Assembly (NCBI GenBank): GCA_013152765.1 | Contig: JAADFT010000207.1 | Location: forward strand, 1-5,163 | Length of the DNA stretch: 5,163 nucleotides | Direction of reading: 5' to 3' | Source: Calditrichota bacterium | GTDB lineage: Bacteria > Zhuqueibacterota > Zhuqueibacteria > Oleimicrobiales > Geothermoviventaceae | Part shown: positions 1-5,163 of the stretch, one piece after another | Numbering within the stretch: the stretch's first letter is position 1 | Layout of the letters: every line of letters starts with the position of its first letter | Translations under genes and position numbers: made by a program | Notes under the pieces: generated by a model | The model's input: only the letters and a program-made list of their open reading frames with translations | The model's database searches: none | Told to the model about the DNA's origin: nothing

Positions 1-30
1 GGAACCTGGCGTTCGCAGGATTCAACACAG

Positions 31-37
31 AGAGGAG
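31..37 (+). promoter_or_regulatory. Ribosome binding site of the homocysteine methyltransferase gene
   Basis: The purine-rich AGAGGAG ends 7 bases before the GTG at 45, a near-ideal Shine-Dalgarno placement. It decides the start: the reading frame stays open upstream to the window edge, but no start codon with a comparable site is visible there. Confidence 0.75.
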
Positions 38-44
38 TCGGCTG

Positions 45-923
45 GTGAAACCGTTTCTGGAGCGAGTGCAAGAGGGGTTGCTGCTTTTCGACGGAGCAGT
101 TGGCACCATGTTGCAGTCCTGGGGCTTGCCCGTTGGCGAGGCCCCCGAACGCTGGGTGTTTGAGAAGCCGGACGAAGTGTTGCGTCTGCACCGTGCCTAC
201 GTGGAGGCTGGAGCCGAAGCGGTCACCACAGACAGCTTCGGTGGGACCAAATTCAAACTCAGCACCTGGACTGACGCCTCGCGCGTCTACGAGCTGAACA
301 AGCGTGCGGCGGAGCTCGCCCGCGAGGCCGCTGCGGACCAGGCCTACGTGGCGGGCTCAATCGGCCCGACCGGTGTTTTTCTTGCGCCTCTCGGCGAGGT
401 GAGCGAGGAGGAGATGTTCGAAGCCTTCGCCGAGCAGGTTCGCGGTCTCGTTGATGGAGGCGTGGACGTGATCGTGATCGAGACGCAGATGGACGTGAAC
501 GAGGCGAAGCTGGCGCTGCGCGCCGTACGCGAGGTGGGCAAGGTGCCGGTGATCGCCAACATGACTTACGACCCGGGTAAGGCCGGTTTCCGCACGTTGA
601 TGGGAAGCACGGTGGAACAGTGTGTGACGGCTTTGGACGAGGTGGGCGCCGACGTCCTGGGCACGAACTGCGGGACCGGCATCTCGGACATGATCGAGAT
701 CGTGCGCGAAATGAGGCGATTCACACAGAAGCCGATCCTGGCGGAGCCGAACGCGGGGCTCCCGGTGCTGGAGGACGGCAAGACGGTGTACAAAGAAACC
801 GCCGAGGAAATGGCAGCCCGGGTGCCGGACCTGGTGGCTGCTGGCGCGCAAATCGTTGGCGGGTGCTGTGGCACCACGCCGGAGCACATTCGGCTTTTCC
901 GCCAGAAACTGGCTGAGCTGTAG
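45..923 (+). CDS. Homocysteine S-methyltransferase domain protein (stand-alone MetH N-terminal module)
   Basis: Predicted cytoplasmic enzyme that transfers a methyl group to the thiol of homocysteine, giving methionine. The 292 residues form one Hcy-binding (pfam S-methyl_trans) TIM barrel. Seen in the sequence: the N-terminal LLFDGAVGTML signature (residues 12-23), the GTNCG motif with Cys209, and the C-terminal GGCCGTTPEHI motif with Cys274 and Cys275. These three cysteines match the zinc ligands that activate homocysteine in MetH and betaine-homocysteine methyltransferase. The pterin-binding, cobalamin-binding and reactivation domains of full MetH (about 1,200 residues) are absent and the protein ends just after the barrel, so this is a complete single-domain protein rather than a truncation. 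The methyl donor is unknown: a split methionine synthase partner, S-methylmethionine or betaine are all possible, and the MetH-like sequence favours the first. The GTG start is supported by AGAGGAG 7 bases upstream. Its stop directly abuts the ATG of the next gene. Confidence 0.9.
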   Translation: MKPFLERVQEGLLLFDGAVGTMLQSWGLPVGEAPERWVFEKPDEVLRLHRAYVEAGAEAVTTDSFGGTKFKLSTWTDASRVYELNKRAAELAREAAADQAYVAGSIGPTGVFLAPLGEVSEEEMFEAFAEQVRGLVDGGVDVIVIETQMDVNEAKLALRAVREVGKVPVIANMTYDPGKAGFRTLMGSTVEQCVTALDEVGADVLGTNCGTGISDMIEIVREMRRFTQKPILAEPNAGLPVLEDGKTVYKETAEEMAARVPDLVAAGAQIVGGCCGTTPEHIRLFRQKLAEL

Positions 924-1670
924 ATGCCTGGAGTTTCCTCGTTGACTGCGGAGCCGGATCGGCTCGTTTCGACCGGGAAAGAGCGTTTTGTTCAGCGGCT
1001 CTTCAACGCGCTCGCGCCGACCTACGACGCGTTCAACGCTCTGGCCAGTTTAGGCATGCACCAGAGCTGGCGTCGCCGCACGCTGGATTTGTTAAGCGTG
1101 AAGCCGGGCGAGACCCTTGCGGATTTCTGCTGCGGCACGGGCGATTTTCTGGAGCTGGCCGCACCACGGGTAGGCCCGCACGGGCGGTTGATCGGGATCG
1201 ACTTTTCTGACGAGATGCTGGTCCGGGCGCGGAAGCGGCTGGTGGGGAAGGTACAGGTCGCGAATCTGGAGCTGGTTCTCGGAAATGTCGAGGACTCGAA
1301 ACTTCCTCCGGCCTCCGTGGACGTGATCACCTGTGGGTACGCCCTGCGAAACGTGGATTCGCTTGAGCGCACCTTTGCCGAGATGTTCCGGGTGCTGAAG
1401 CCGGGCGGTCGTGTGGGGCTGCTGGAGCTCTCTCGGCCTCGGCAGGCACTTTTGCGCTGGGGGTACTGGCTGTACCTGGAGCAGTTGCTGCCGCTCGTGT
1501 CACGACCACTCGTCAGGGACCGCGGAGCCCTGGACTACCTGAGCTCTTCGGTGAAAGGCTTTCGCGAGCCCGAAGACGTTCTCCGGCTGCTTGGCGACGC
1601 CGGTTTTCGGAACGTTCGGCGCGAGACCGTGTTTCTCGGCGTGTGCAGTATTTACCTGGGCGAAGTCTGA
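924..1670 (+). CDS. menG/ubiE: Demethylmenaquinone / ubiquinone biosynthesis C-methyltransferase
   Basis: SAM-dependent class I methyltransferase predicted to carry out the ring C-methylation in menaquinone synthesis (demethylmenaquinone to menaquinone), or the equivalent ubiquinone step. Visible family marks in the 248 residues: the N-terminal APTYDAFNALASLGMHQSWRR segment (31-51, matching the family's YD-N-SLG-WRR pattern), SAM motif I ADFCCGTGD (66-74), the acidic GIDFS strand (91-95), GYALRNV (138-144), the LKPGGRV motif (158-164) and the C-terminal DYLSSSVKGF region (204-213), typical of UbiE/MenG rather than generic methyltransferases. Length is slightly above the usual 230-250. The ATG follows the upstream TAG with no gap and has only a weak Shine-Dalgarno (GAG in the preceding gene's last codons), so translation is probably coupled to the upstream gene. 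No other quinone gene is in view, so menaquinone versus ubiquinone cannot be settled; the symbol reflects the shared family. Confidence 0.9.
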   Translation: MPGVSSLTAEPDRLVSTGKERFVQRLFNALAPTYDAFNALASLGMHQSWRRRTLDLLSVKPGETLADFCCGTGDFLELAAPRVGPHGRLIGIDFSDEMLVRARKRLVGKVQVANLELVLGNVEDSKLPPASVDVITCGYALRNVDSLERTFAEMFRVLKPGGRVGLLELSRPRQALLRWGYWLYLEQLLPLVSRPLVRDRGALDYLSSSVKGFREPEDVLRLLGDAGFRNVRRETVFLGVCSIYLGEV

Positions 1671-1751
1671 GTCGGGCAACACGAGCGCGACACGGCGCCG
1701 CGGGGTGGCCCGGCAATTCCCCGCTGAAACTTGCAGCGTGAGGGTGCCGCT
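1671..1751. other. Intergenic spacer with a weak inverted repeat
   Basis: 81 bases between the methyltransferase and the AAMDC-type gene. GCGGGG at 1700-1705 can pair with CCCCGC at 1719-1724 around a 13-base loop. No T-run follows, so it is not a convincing intrinsic terminator. I see no clear -35/-10 pair. The only functional site I support here is the ribosome binding site near its right end. Confidence 0.4.
1740..1746 (+). promoter_or_regulatory. Ribosome binding site choosing the GTG start at 1752
   Basis: GAGGGTG lies 5 bases before the GTG at 1752. A TTG seven codons further upstream (1731) is in frame but has no purine-rich site before it. Starting at 1752 also gives an N-terminus (MKIQDYSFG) that matches where family members usually begin. 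Confidence 0.65.
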
Positions 1752-2096
1752 GTGAAGATCCAGGACTACAGTTTCGGGAAAATGGTCATCGACGGTGTGG
1801 AGTACCGCGCCGACCTGATCGTGCACAACGACGGTGTGATCCCGGACTGGTGGCGCAAGGAGGGGCACCGGCTGGCTGTCGAAGACCTGCAAGACGTGAT
1901 CGAGCGACTCAAGCCGGAAGTGGTGGTGGTCGGCAAGGGGCGTTTCGGCATGATGCGCGTCAGCCCGGAGTTCGAGCACTACCTGGATGAGAAGGGCATC
2001 GAGCTGCGGGCGGCCAACACCGGTCGCGCCGTGCAGATCTTCAACGAGCTTGTGGATTCGCGCCGCGTTCTGGGCGCTTTTCATCTAACCTGCTGA
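1752..2096 (+). CDS. AAMDC / Mth938-domain protein (DUF498 family), function unknown
   Basis: A 114-residue protein of the Mth938/AAMDC fold (formerly DUF498/DUF598), which is widespread in bacteria, archaea and eukaryotes without an established biochemical activity. Family marks: an N-terminal YSFGKMVIDG strand pair (6-15), the conserved DWWRKEGH segment (32-39), the VEDLQDVIE helix (43-51), PEVVVVGKGRFG (55-66, the most characteristic stretch) and the terminal HLTC (111-114), which ends at the stop as in many relatives. The length is that of a complete single-domain member. There is no signal peptide or membrane segment, so it is probably cytoplasmic. The GTG start is preferred over an in-frame TTG at 1731 because it has a good Shine-Dalgarno. 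The gene is 9 bases upstream of the DUF1232 gene, and its stop codon overlaps that gene's ribosome binding site, suggesting co-translation. Family assignment is firm; function is not. Confidence 0.85.
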   Translation: MKIQDYSFGKMVIDGVEYRADLIVHNDGVIPDWWRKEGHRLAVEDLQDVIERLKPEVVVVGKGRFGMMRVSPEFEHYLDEKGIELRAANTGRAVQIFNELVDSRRVLGAFHLTC

Positions 2097-2100
2097 GGTG
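2095..2100 (+). promoter_or_regulatory. Ribosome binding site of the DUF1232 gene, overlapping the upstream stop
   Basis: GAGGTG sits 5 bases before the GTG at 2106 and shares two bases with the TGA that ends the AAMDC gene. The arrangement favours reuse of ribosomes terminating on the upstream gene. Confidence 0.65.
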
Positions 2101-2105
2101 GCGCT

Positions 2106-2450
2106 GTGAAACTGGGACGAGCATTTCAGTACGGGGCACGCCAGCCGGACAAGTTTCTGGCGTTGCTTTTCAACCTGCCCAAGCTGATCAAACTGCACAT
2201 CCGTTTGCTGAAAGATCCACGCGTGCCCCTGTGGCCGAAGCTGATCTTCGGGGCGGCGCTGGCGTACGTCATCTCGCCGGTCGATTTGATCCCGGATTTT
2301 CTGGTGCCAGTGTTCGGGGCTGCGGACGACGTGGTCGTGCTGATGGCCGCCTCCAGGTACTTTTTGCAAAATTGCCCGCCGGAGGTTCTTCAGGAGCACG
2401 TTCGGGCGCTCGACGCGGAGGGAAAGATGGATCTGCCCGTCCAACAGTAA
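2106..2450 (+). CDS. DUF1232 (YkvA-type) small membrane-associated protein
   Basis: A 114-residue protein with the hallmark DUF1232 motif: a hydrophobic stretch (about 47-58) running into SPVDLIPDF (57-65) and then a second hydrophobic segment with the conserved acidic pair in GAADD (71-75), continuing to VVVLMAAS (76-83). Family members such as YkvA are small proteins of unknown function thought to associate with the membrane through this hairpin. The N-terminal 45 residues are basic and amphipathic (LPKLIKLHIRLLKDP, 24-38), and the C-terminus (about 92-114) is a short polar tail. The GTG start has GAGGTG 5 bases upstream. It is followed by a 71-base leader to the amidase gene. No role can be assigned; the envelope-related neighbour downstream is suggestive only. 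Confidence 0.85.
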   Translation: MKLGRAFQYGARQPDKFLALLFNLPKLIKLHIRLLKDPRVPLWPKLIFGAALAYVISPVDLIPDFLVPVFGAADDVVVLMAASRYFLQNCPPEVLQEHVRALDAEGKMDLPVQQ

Positions 2451-2479
2451 GAGGGCCTCAAAACCCCGGGCGGATGCCA

Positions 2480-2513
2480 CCTCCTTGCGAGTCAGTCGCG
2501 AGCAGAGAGGAGG
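2480..2513 (+). promoter_or_regulatory. Possible Shine-Dalgarno-masking hairpin in the amidase leader
   Basis: CCTCCTT at 2480-2486 can pair with GAGGAGG at 2507-2513 (seven pairs including one G-U). Nested inside, GCGA at 2487-2490 pairs with TCGC at 2496-2499 around a GTCAG loop, leaving a 7-base bulge at 2500-2506. The outer stem would hide the whole ribosome binding site of the amidase gene. The pairing is read directly from the sequence; any regulatory role is inferred. Confidence 0.35.
2508..2513 (+). promoter_or_regulatory. Ribosome binding site of the amidase gene
   Basis: A perfect AGGAGG lies 8 bases before the GTG at 2522. It sets the start of the amidase. The reading frame is open back to 2231, but the extra upstream part overlaps the DUF1232 gene and lacks protein-like character, while starting at 2522 yields a proper signal peptide. 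Confidence 0.85.
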
Positions 2514-2521
2514 ACAACACA

Positions 2522-4366
2522 GTGTCAGGCAGAGGCATTGCCCGTTTTTTCGAACCAGCGCTGCGCTTTTCAGCGCTCGTTTTTGCCGTTGCTCTCCTGG
2601 CCACCGAAGTCCAGGCTCGGGTGACGATCACGGTCGTCTACCCGAGGGAAGGACAAACGATCACGGCCACGGATTCCACCTTCATCTTCGGCCAGGTCTC
2701 ACCACCGACTGCTTCTCTCACAATCAACGGCACTCCGGTTCCTCTTTATCCCAACGGCACTTACCTGGCTTACCTGCCTGTGCACGTAGGACCGTTCGCC
2801 TTTCGGTGCCGCGCCGTGGCCGGAGCCGAGGTGGACACCTTGACGCGTCACATCACGGTTCGCGCGCCGCTGGAATCTTGCCGCCAGGATTCGCTGGTCT
2901 ACGATCCGCGTTACGTCTTCCCGAACGTGGACGCCGAGCTTTTGCCTGGGGAGCTCATCAAGGTGAGCATCAAAGCGACGCCAGGTTGCTCGGCAAGCTT
3001 CGCAATCGAGGGTGTGACGGATTTCCTCCCCATGGCAGAGCAACCTCCGGCACGTAGCTTCTACTGGGGTGAGGCCGTTTTTGGGAATGCCAAGCTGGAA
3101 GATGCGCCGCTGTTGCGCGGCATCTACACCGGTGTTTACCGGCTTCAGCCCGGTGACACAGCCCACGCCGCTGCCGTGCGCATTCGCCTGGTCAAACCGG
3201 ACACGCACGACACGCTCCAGGTGGTGGCGCCAGGTACCGTGACGGTGTGGTCGGACTCCGTACCGCGGGTCGGCAAACTGCGCTGGGAACTCACCGTGGC
3301 CCGAACCGGTCCCGGACTGGGCTACGACCTGTTTTTCCCCGAAGGCGTGCGCGTGGAGCTGCGCGGCAGGGTAGGTGGTTACTACCGAGTGTGGCTCTCG
3401 GACACAGAGGAGACGTGGGTGCCGGTTTCGGCCGTCAAACTGCTCCCGGCGGGCACGCTGCCACCTGAGTCGGTGATCCAGGTGTGCCGGGTGGAGGAGC
3501 TGCCGCACTACGGGCGCGTGCACGTGTTCACACACGCGCGGTTACCGTTCAGGGTGCGACAGATCTCGGATCCCCCTTCGCTGGTGGTCACTTTCTACGG
3601 CGCCACGGCCGAGACGGACTGGATTCGGCATGAGTTCCCGAGCCAGGTGGTACGCGAAGTGCGCTGGTTCCAGCGACGACGGCACGTCTACGACCTGACA
3701 ATCGAGCTGAAGCAGGCGCACCACTGGGGCTACGACGCGCGCTACGAGGGGGACGACTTTGTGCTGGACATCAAGAAAGCGCCGCGCCCGGCGGGCTGGC
3801 CGCACTCGCCTCTGAGGGGACTGACCGTGCTACTGGATCCAGGACATTTTCCCGATCTGGGAGCCGTTGGGCCGGATGGCTATCAGGAGAAGGACGCGAA
3901 CCTGTCGCTGGCGCTGGTGGTTAAGCGCGCCCTCGAGTCGAAGGGCGCGACAGTTTTCCTGACCCGCGACGACGGGCGCCCGGCGAGCCTCAGGGCCAGA
4001 CCCATCCTGGCGCGCGTGTTGCGCCCGGACATCTTGCTCAGTTTGCACCACAACGCTCTACCCGACGGCGTGAACCCTTTCGAGAACCACGGCACGAGCA
4101 CCTACTACTACCACCCACAGAGCTATGAACTGGCCGTCGCAATCCAGAAGTACCTGCTCGACGCTCTGAAATTCAAGAACTTCGGGCTCTACTACGACAA
4201 TCTGGCTCTGTGTCGGCCGACCCAGATGCCCGCTGTGCTGACCGAGCCAGGGTTCATGATGTACCCGCCGGAGCTGCTTCAGATCGAGTCCCCTGAGTAC
4301 CGCAAGAAAGTGGCCAGGGCGGTGGTCAGGGCGCTGGAAGAGTTCGTACGGGAAAATGCGGACTGA
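2522..4366 (+). CDS. Secreted N-acetylmuramoyl-L-alanine amidase with AMIN-like and amidase_3 domains
   Basis: Predicted exported zinc amidase that cuts the bond between MurNAc and the L-alanine of the peptide stem in peptidoglycan. It has 614 residues. Order of parts: signal peptide about 1-32 (basic start, hydrophobic ALVFAVALLA, likely cleavage after VQA); a beta-rich Ig/cadherin-like domain about 34-114 that begins VTITVVYPREGQTI; an unassigned beta-rich stretch about 115-275; an SH3-like segment about 277-312 (RVELRGRVGGYYRVWL...WVPVSAVKLL); an AMIN-like domain about 328-422; and the amidase_3 catalytic domain about 434-612. Catalytic features: His442 in LLDPGH, Glu456 in YQEKD, His509 in SLHHNA as zinc ligands, and Glu575 in LTEPGF as the general-acid/base glutamate, so all key residues are present. 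Family members with AMIN domains act in the periplasm at the division site; that localisation is inferred here. The family typically has 250-450 residues, so this one is long because of the extra N-terminal domains. The next gene overlaps its end. Confidence 0.9.
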   Translation: MSGRGIARFFEPALRFSALVFAVALLATEVQARVTITVVYPREGQTITATDSTFIFGQVSPPTASLTINGTPVPLYPNGTYLAYLPVHVGPFAFRCRAVAGAEVDTLTRHITVRAPLESCRQDSLVYDPRYVFPNVDAELLPGELIKVSIKATPGCSASFAIEGVTDFLPMAEQPPARSFYWGEAVFGNAKLEDAPLLRGIYTGVYRLQPGDTAHAAAVRIRLVKPDTHDTLQVVAPGTVTVWSDSVPRVGKLRWELTVARTGPGLGYDLFFPEGVRVELRGRVGGYYRVWLSDTEETWVPVSAVKLLPAGTLPPESVIQVCRVEELPHYGRVHVFTHARLPFRVRQISDPPSLVVTFYGATAETDWIRHEFPSQVVREVRWFQRRRHVYDLTIELKQAHHWGYDARYEGDDFVLDIKKAPRPAGWPHSPLRGLTVLLDPGHFPDLGAVGPDGYQEKDANLSLALVVKRALESKGATVFLTRDDGRPASLRARPILARVLRPDILLSLHHNALPDGVNPFENHGTSTYYYHPQSYELAVAIQKYLLDALKFKNFGLYYDNLALCRPTQMPAVLTEPGFMMYPPELLQIESPEYRKKVARAVVRALEEFVRENAD

Positions 4367-4961
4367 TGCCGTGAGTGCGAAGAAAGAACATCCCAAGTTG
4401 ACCGAACACGAGTACCGGTTCTGCCCCCGTTGTGGTACCGCACTTGTGCGGCAGTTTCGACACGGTCGGGTACGGCCTGTCTGCCCGGCCTGCGGGTACA
4501 TCCAGTATCTGAACCCTGCCCCGGCTGTGGCCGTGGTTTTGTTGCAGGGAAACGACGTGCTGCTCGTCCGGCGTCGCTACAGCCCACGCAAGGGTTACTG
4601 GAGTCTTCCCGCCGGGTTCGTGGAGTGGGACGAAGACATTCGCACGGCAGCCGTTCGGGAGGTGAAAGAGGAGACAAACTGCGACGTTGAGGTGGGCGAG
4701 GTTCTGGGCGCCTTTTCGGCTTTCGACGACCCGCGCACTCACGTCGTGCTGATCGTTTTCGCTGGCAAATTGAAAGCCGGTTCGCTACGTGCCGGCGACG
4801 ACGCCACGGAAGCGCGCTTCTTCCCGCTCGACGCCTTACCGGAGGACATGGCCTTTGCCGTCCACCGGCAGGTGCTGGAAGAAGTGCGCGACAGGCGAAA
4901 AAACGCTGCCGCGGAACAACAAAGCGAGGTTTTTTGCGAAACCGAGTCCACGAACGGTTAG
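4356..4961 (+). CDS. NUDIX hydrolase with N-terminal zinc ribbon
   Basis: Predicted cytoplasmic pyrophosphohydrolase of 201 residues acting on a nucleoside diphosphate linked to another group (for example ADP-ribose, FAD or NADH; the substrate is not determined). The N-terminal zinc ribbon has two CxxC pairs, Cys23/Cys26 and Cys43/Cys46, followed by the linker YLNPAPAVAVV. The Nudix box spans about 87-109, with Gly87, Glu93 and the REVKEE core (101-106) that binds the metal. The usual glycine near the end of the box is Asn108 (EETNC). The NudC-specific SQPWPFP signature after the box is missing, so it is not a typical NADH pyrophosphatase; it resembles the Nudix_N_2/ADP-ribose or FAD pyrophosphatase-like group. 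The last 20 or so residues are polar and probably disordered. The ATG at 4356 lies 11 bases inside the amidase gene with only a distant GGAAGAG (4336-4342) upstream. A GTG at 4371, five codons later, is an alternative start. Overlap implies translational coupling to the amidase. Confidence 0.88.
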   Translation: MRTDAVSAKKEHPKLTEHEYRFCPRCGTALVRQFRHGRVRPVCPACGYIQYLNPAPAVAVVLLQGNDVLLVRRRYSPRKGYWSLPAGFVEWDEDIRTAAVREVKEETNCDVEVGEVLGAFSAFDDPRTHVVLIVFAGKLKAGSLRAGDDATEARFFPLDALPEDMAFAVHRQVLEEVRDRRKNAAAEQQSEVFCETESTNG

Positions 4962-4982
4962 CGAAAAAGGTCTACAATCTTG

Positions 4983-5012
4983 ATCTGCGTTCATCTGTGT
5001 CCATCTGCGGTC
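4983..5012. repeat. Three 10-bp imperfect tandem units
   Basis: Units are ATCTGCGTTC (4983-4992), ATCTGTGTCC (4993-5002) and ATCTGCGGTC (5003-5012), sharing ATCTGYG. They lie 22 bases after the NUDIX stop and directly abut the hairpin block that follows. I recall similar phrases recurring in intergenic DNA of several uncultured bacterial phyla, but this could not be checked here. Confidence 0.7.
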
Positions 5013-5080
5013 CCGCCCCGAATGAATTCGGGACTACGTCAGATGCAAACCCACTCAAGTGGGTTGTGCTGGGGGGGCGG
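5013..5080. repeat. Two-hairpin REP-like element with GC-rich closing stem
   Basis: Hairpin A is CCCGAA (5017-5022) with TTCGGG (5027-5032), loop TGAA. Hairpin B is AACCCACT (5048-5055) with AGTGGGTT (5058-5065), and three further pairs GCA (5045-5047) / TGC (5067-5069) across a one-base bulge. CCGCCCC at 5013-5019 is complementary to GGGGCGG at 5074-5080 and could enclose both hairpins, although its last three bases compete with hairpin A. No T-run follows either hairpin, so simple intrinsic termination is unlikely. The layout resembles dispersed palindromic (REP/BIME-type) elements; that identity is an inference. Confidence 0.55.
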
Positions 5081-5163
5081 CACGAACGAGTTAACGTTCA
5101 GACGTGTAGGATCCGACCTGTACCACTACTCCACTGCAACAGCAAATTCCGCACAAACCAACC
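5081..5163. other. Right-end non-coding DNA with one small inverted repeat
   Basis: No start codon with a ribosome site and no long open frame on either strand. GAACG (5084-5088) pairs with CGTTC (5095-5099) around AGTTAA. Beyond about 5107 I see nothing recognisable; a gene may begin or end past the window edge. Confidence 0.5.

Noticed and set aside
1..48. End of an upstream gene overlapping the first start (frame ending in TGA at 46-48)
   Set aside because: Fifteen codons are too few to recognise any protein; a GTGA overlap is possible but unsupported. I also considered an in-frame upstream start for the first gene and preferred GTG at 45 because of its ribosome site.
357..887. Long antisense open frame across the homocysteine methyltransferase gene
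   Set aside because: His/Arg-rich composition typical of the reverse strand of a GC-rich gene, and no recognisable motif. The same applies to the antisense frames at 1500-2084, 2699-3535 and 4058-4501.
1700..1724. Inverted repeat as a terminator after menG/ubiE
   Set aside because: The stem is only 6 bp with a 13-base loop and no following T-run, and the genes continue in the same direction.
1731..1751. TTG start for the AAMDC-type protein
   Set aside because: There is no Shine-Dalgarno before it, and the added seven residues are not typical of the family; GTG at 1752 is better supported.
2479..2486. ACCTCCTT as a fragment of the 16S rRNA 3' end
   Set aside because: Only eight bases match the anti-Shine-Dalgarno tail and no 16S sequence surrounds it. 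It is better explained by pairing with the nearby AGGAGG, or by chance.
2231..2521. 97-codon upstream extension of the amidase reading frame
   Set aside because: It overlaps the DUF1232 gene in another frame, reads as low-complexity Gly/Arg-rich sequence, and would bury the clear signal peptide. The GTG at 2522 has a perfect ribosome site.
4973..4978. TACAAT as a -10 promoter box
   Set aside because: No acceptable -35 element lies 16-18 bases upstream and no gene follows within the window.
4983..5080. CRISPR array
   Set aside because: The direct repeats are 10 bp with no spacers and the palindromes differ from each other; no cas gene is present.

Overview
The window is a GC-rich bacterial stretch (roughly 60% GC by eye) with six genes, all on the + strand and tightly packed, followed by about 200 bases of non-coding, repeat-like DNA at the right end. 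GTG starts are common (four of six genes). An exported AMIN/amidase_3-type cell-wall amidase points to a diderm bacterium. A MenG/UbiE-type methyltransferase points to menaquinone- or ubiquinone-based respiration. The phylum cannot be fixed from this window. The stand-alone homocysteine methyltransferase and the tail repeat are reminiscent of poorly cultured phyla such as KSB1 or Zixibacteria, but that is only an impression.

Layout: 45-923 is a stand-alone homocysteine S-methyltransferase domain (MetH N-terminal type). 924-1670 is a demethylmenaquinone/ubiquinone C-methyltransferase (menG/ubiE) that starts on the base after the previous stop. After an 81-base gap comes a small AAMDC/Mth938-fold protein (1752-2096), then 9 bases later a small DUF1232 membrane-associated protein (2106-2450). 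After a 71-base leader comes a secreted N-acetylmuramoyl-L-alanine amidase of 614 aa (2522-4366). A zinc-ribbon NUDIX hydrolase (4356-4961) overlaps the amidase end by 11 bases. From 4962 to 5163 I see no gene. This part holds a three-unit 10-bp tandem repeat and two strong hairpins that can be enclosed by a GC-rich closing stem, which looks like a dispersed REP-type element.

How the genes fit together: co-orientation and short spacing suggest one or two transcription units. The first two genes are loosely linked by methyl metabolism: SAM-dependent methylation yields SAH and then homocysteine, which the first enzyme can remethylate. The others are a mix of small conserved proteins, envelope maintenance and nucleotide housekeeping. 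I see no defence system, integrase, CRISPR array, tRNA or rRNA. The coding part looks like ordinary chromosomal core sequence. The features most worth a second look are the tail repeat structure, the possible Shine-Dalgarno-masking hairpin in the amidase leader, and the multi-domain architecture of the amidase.
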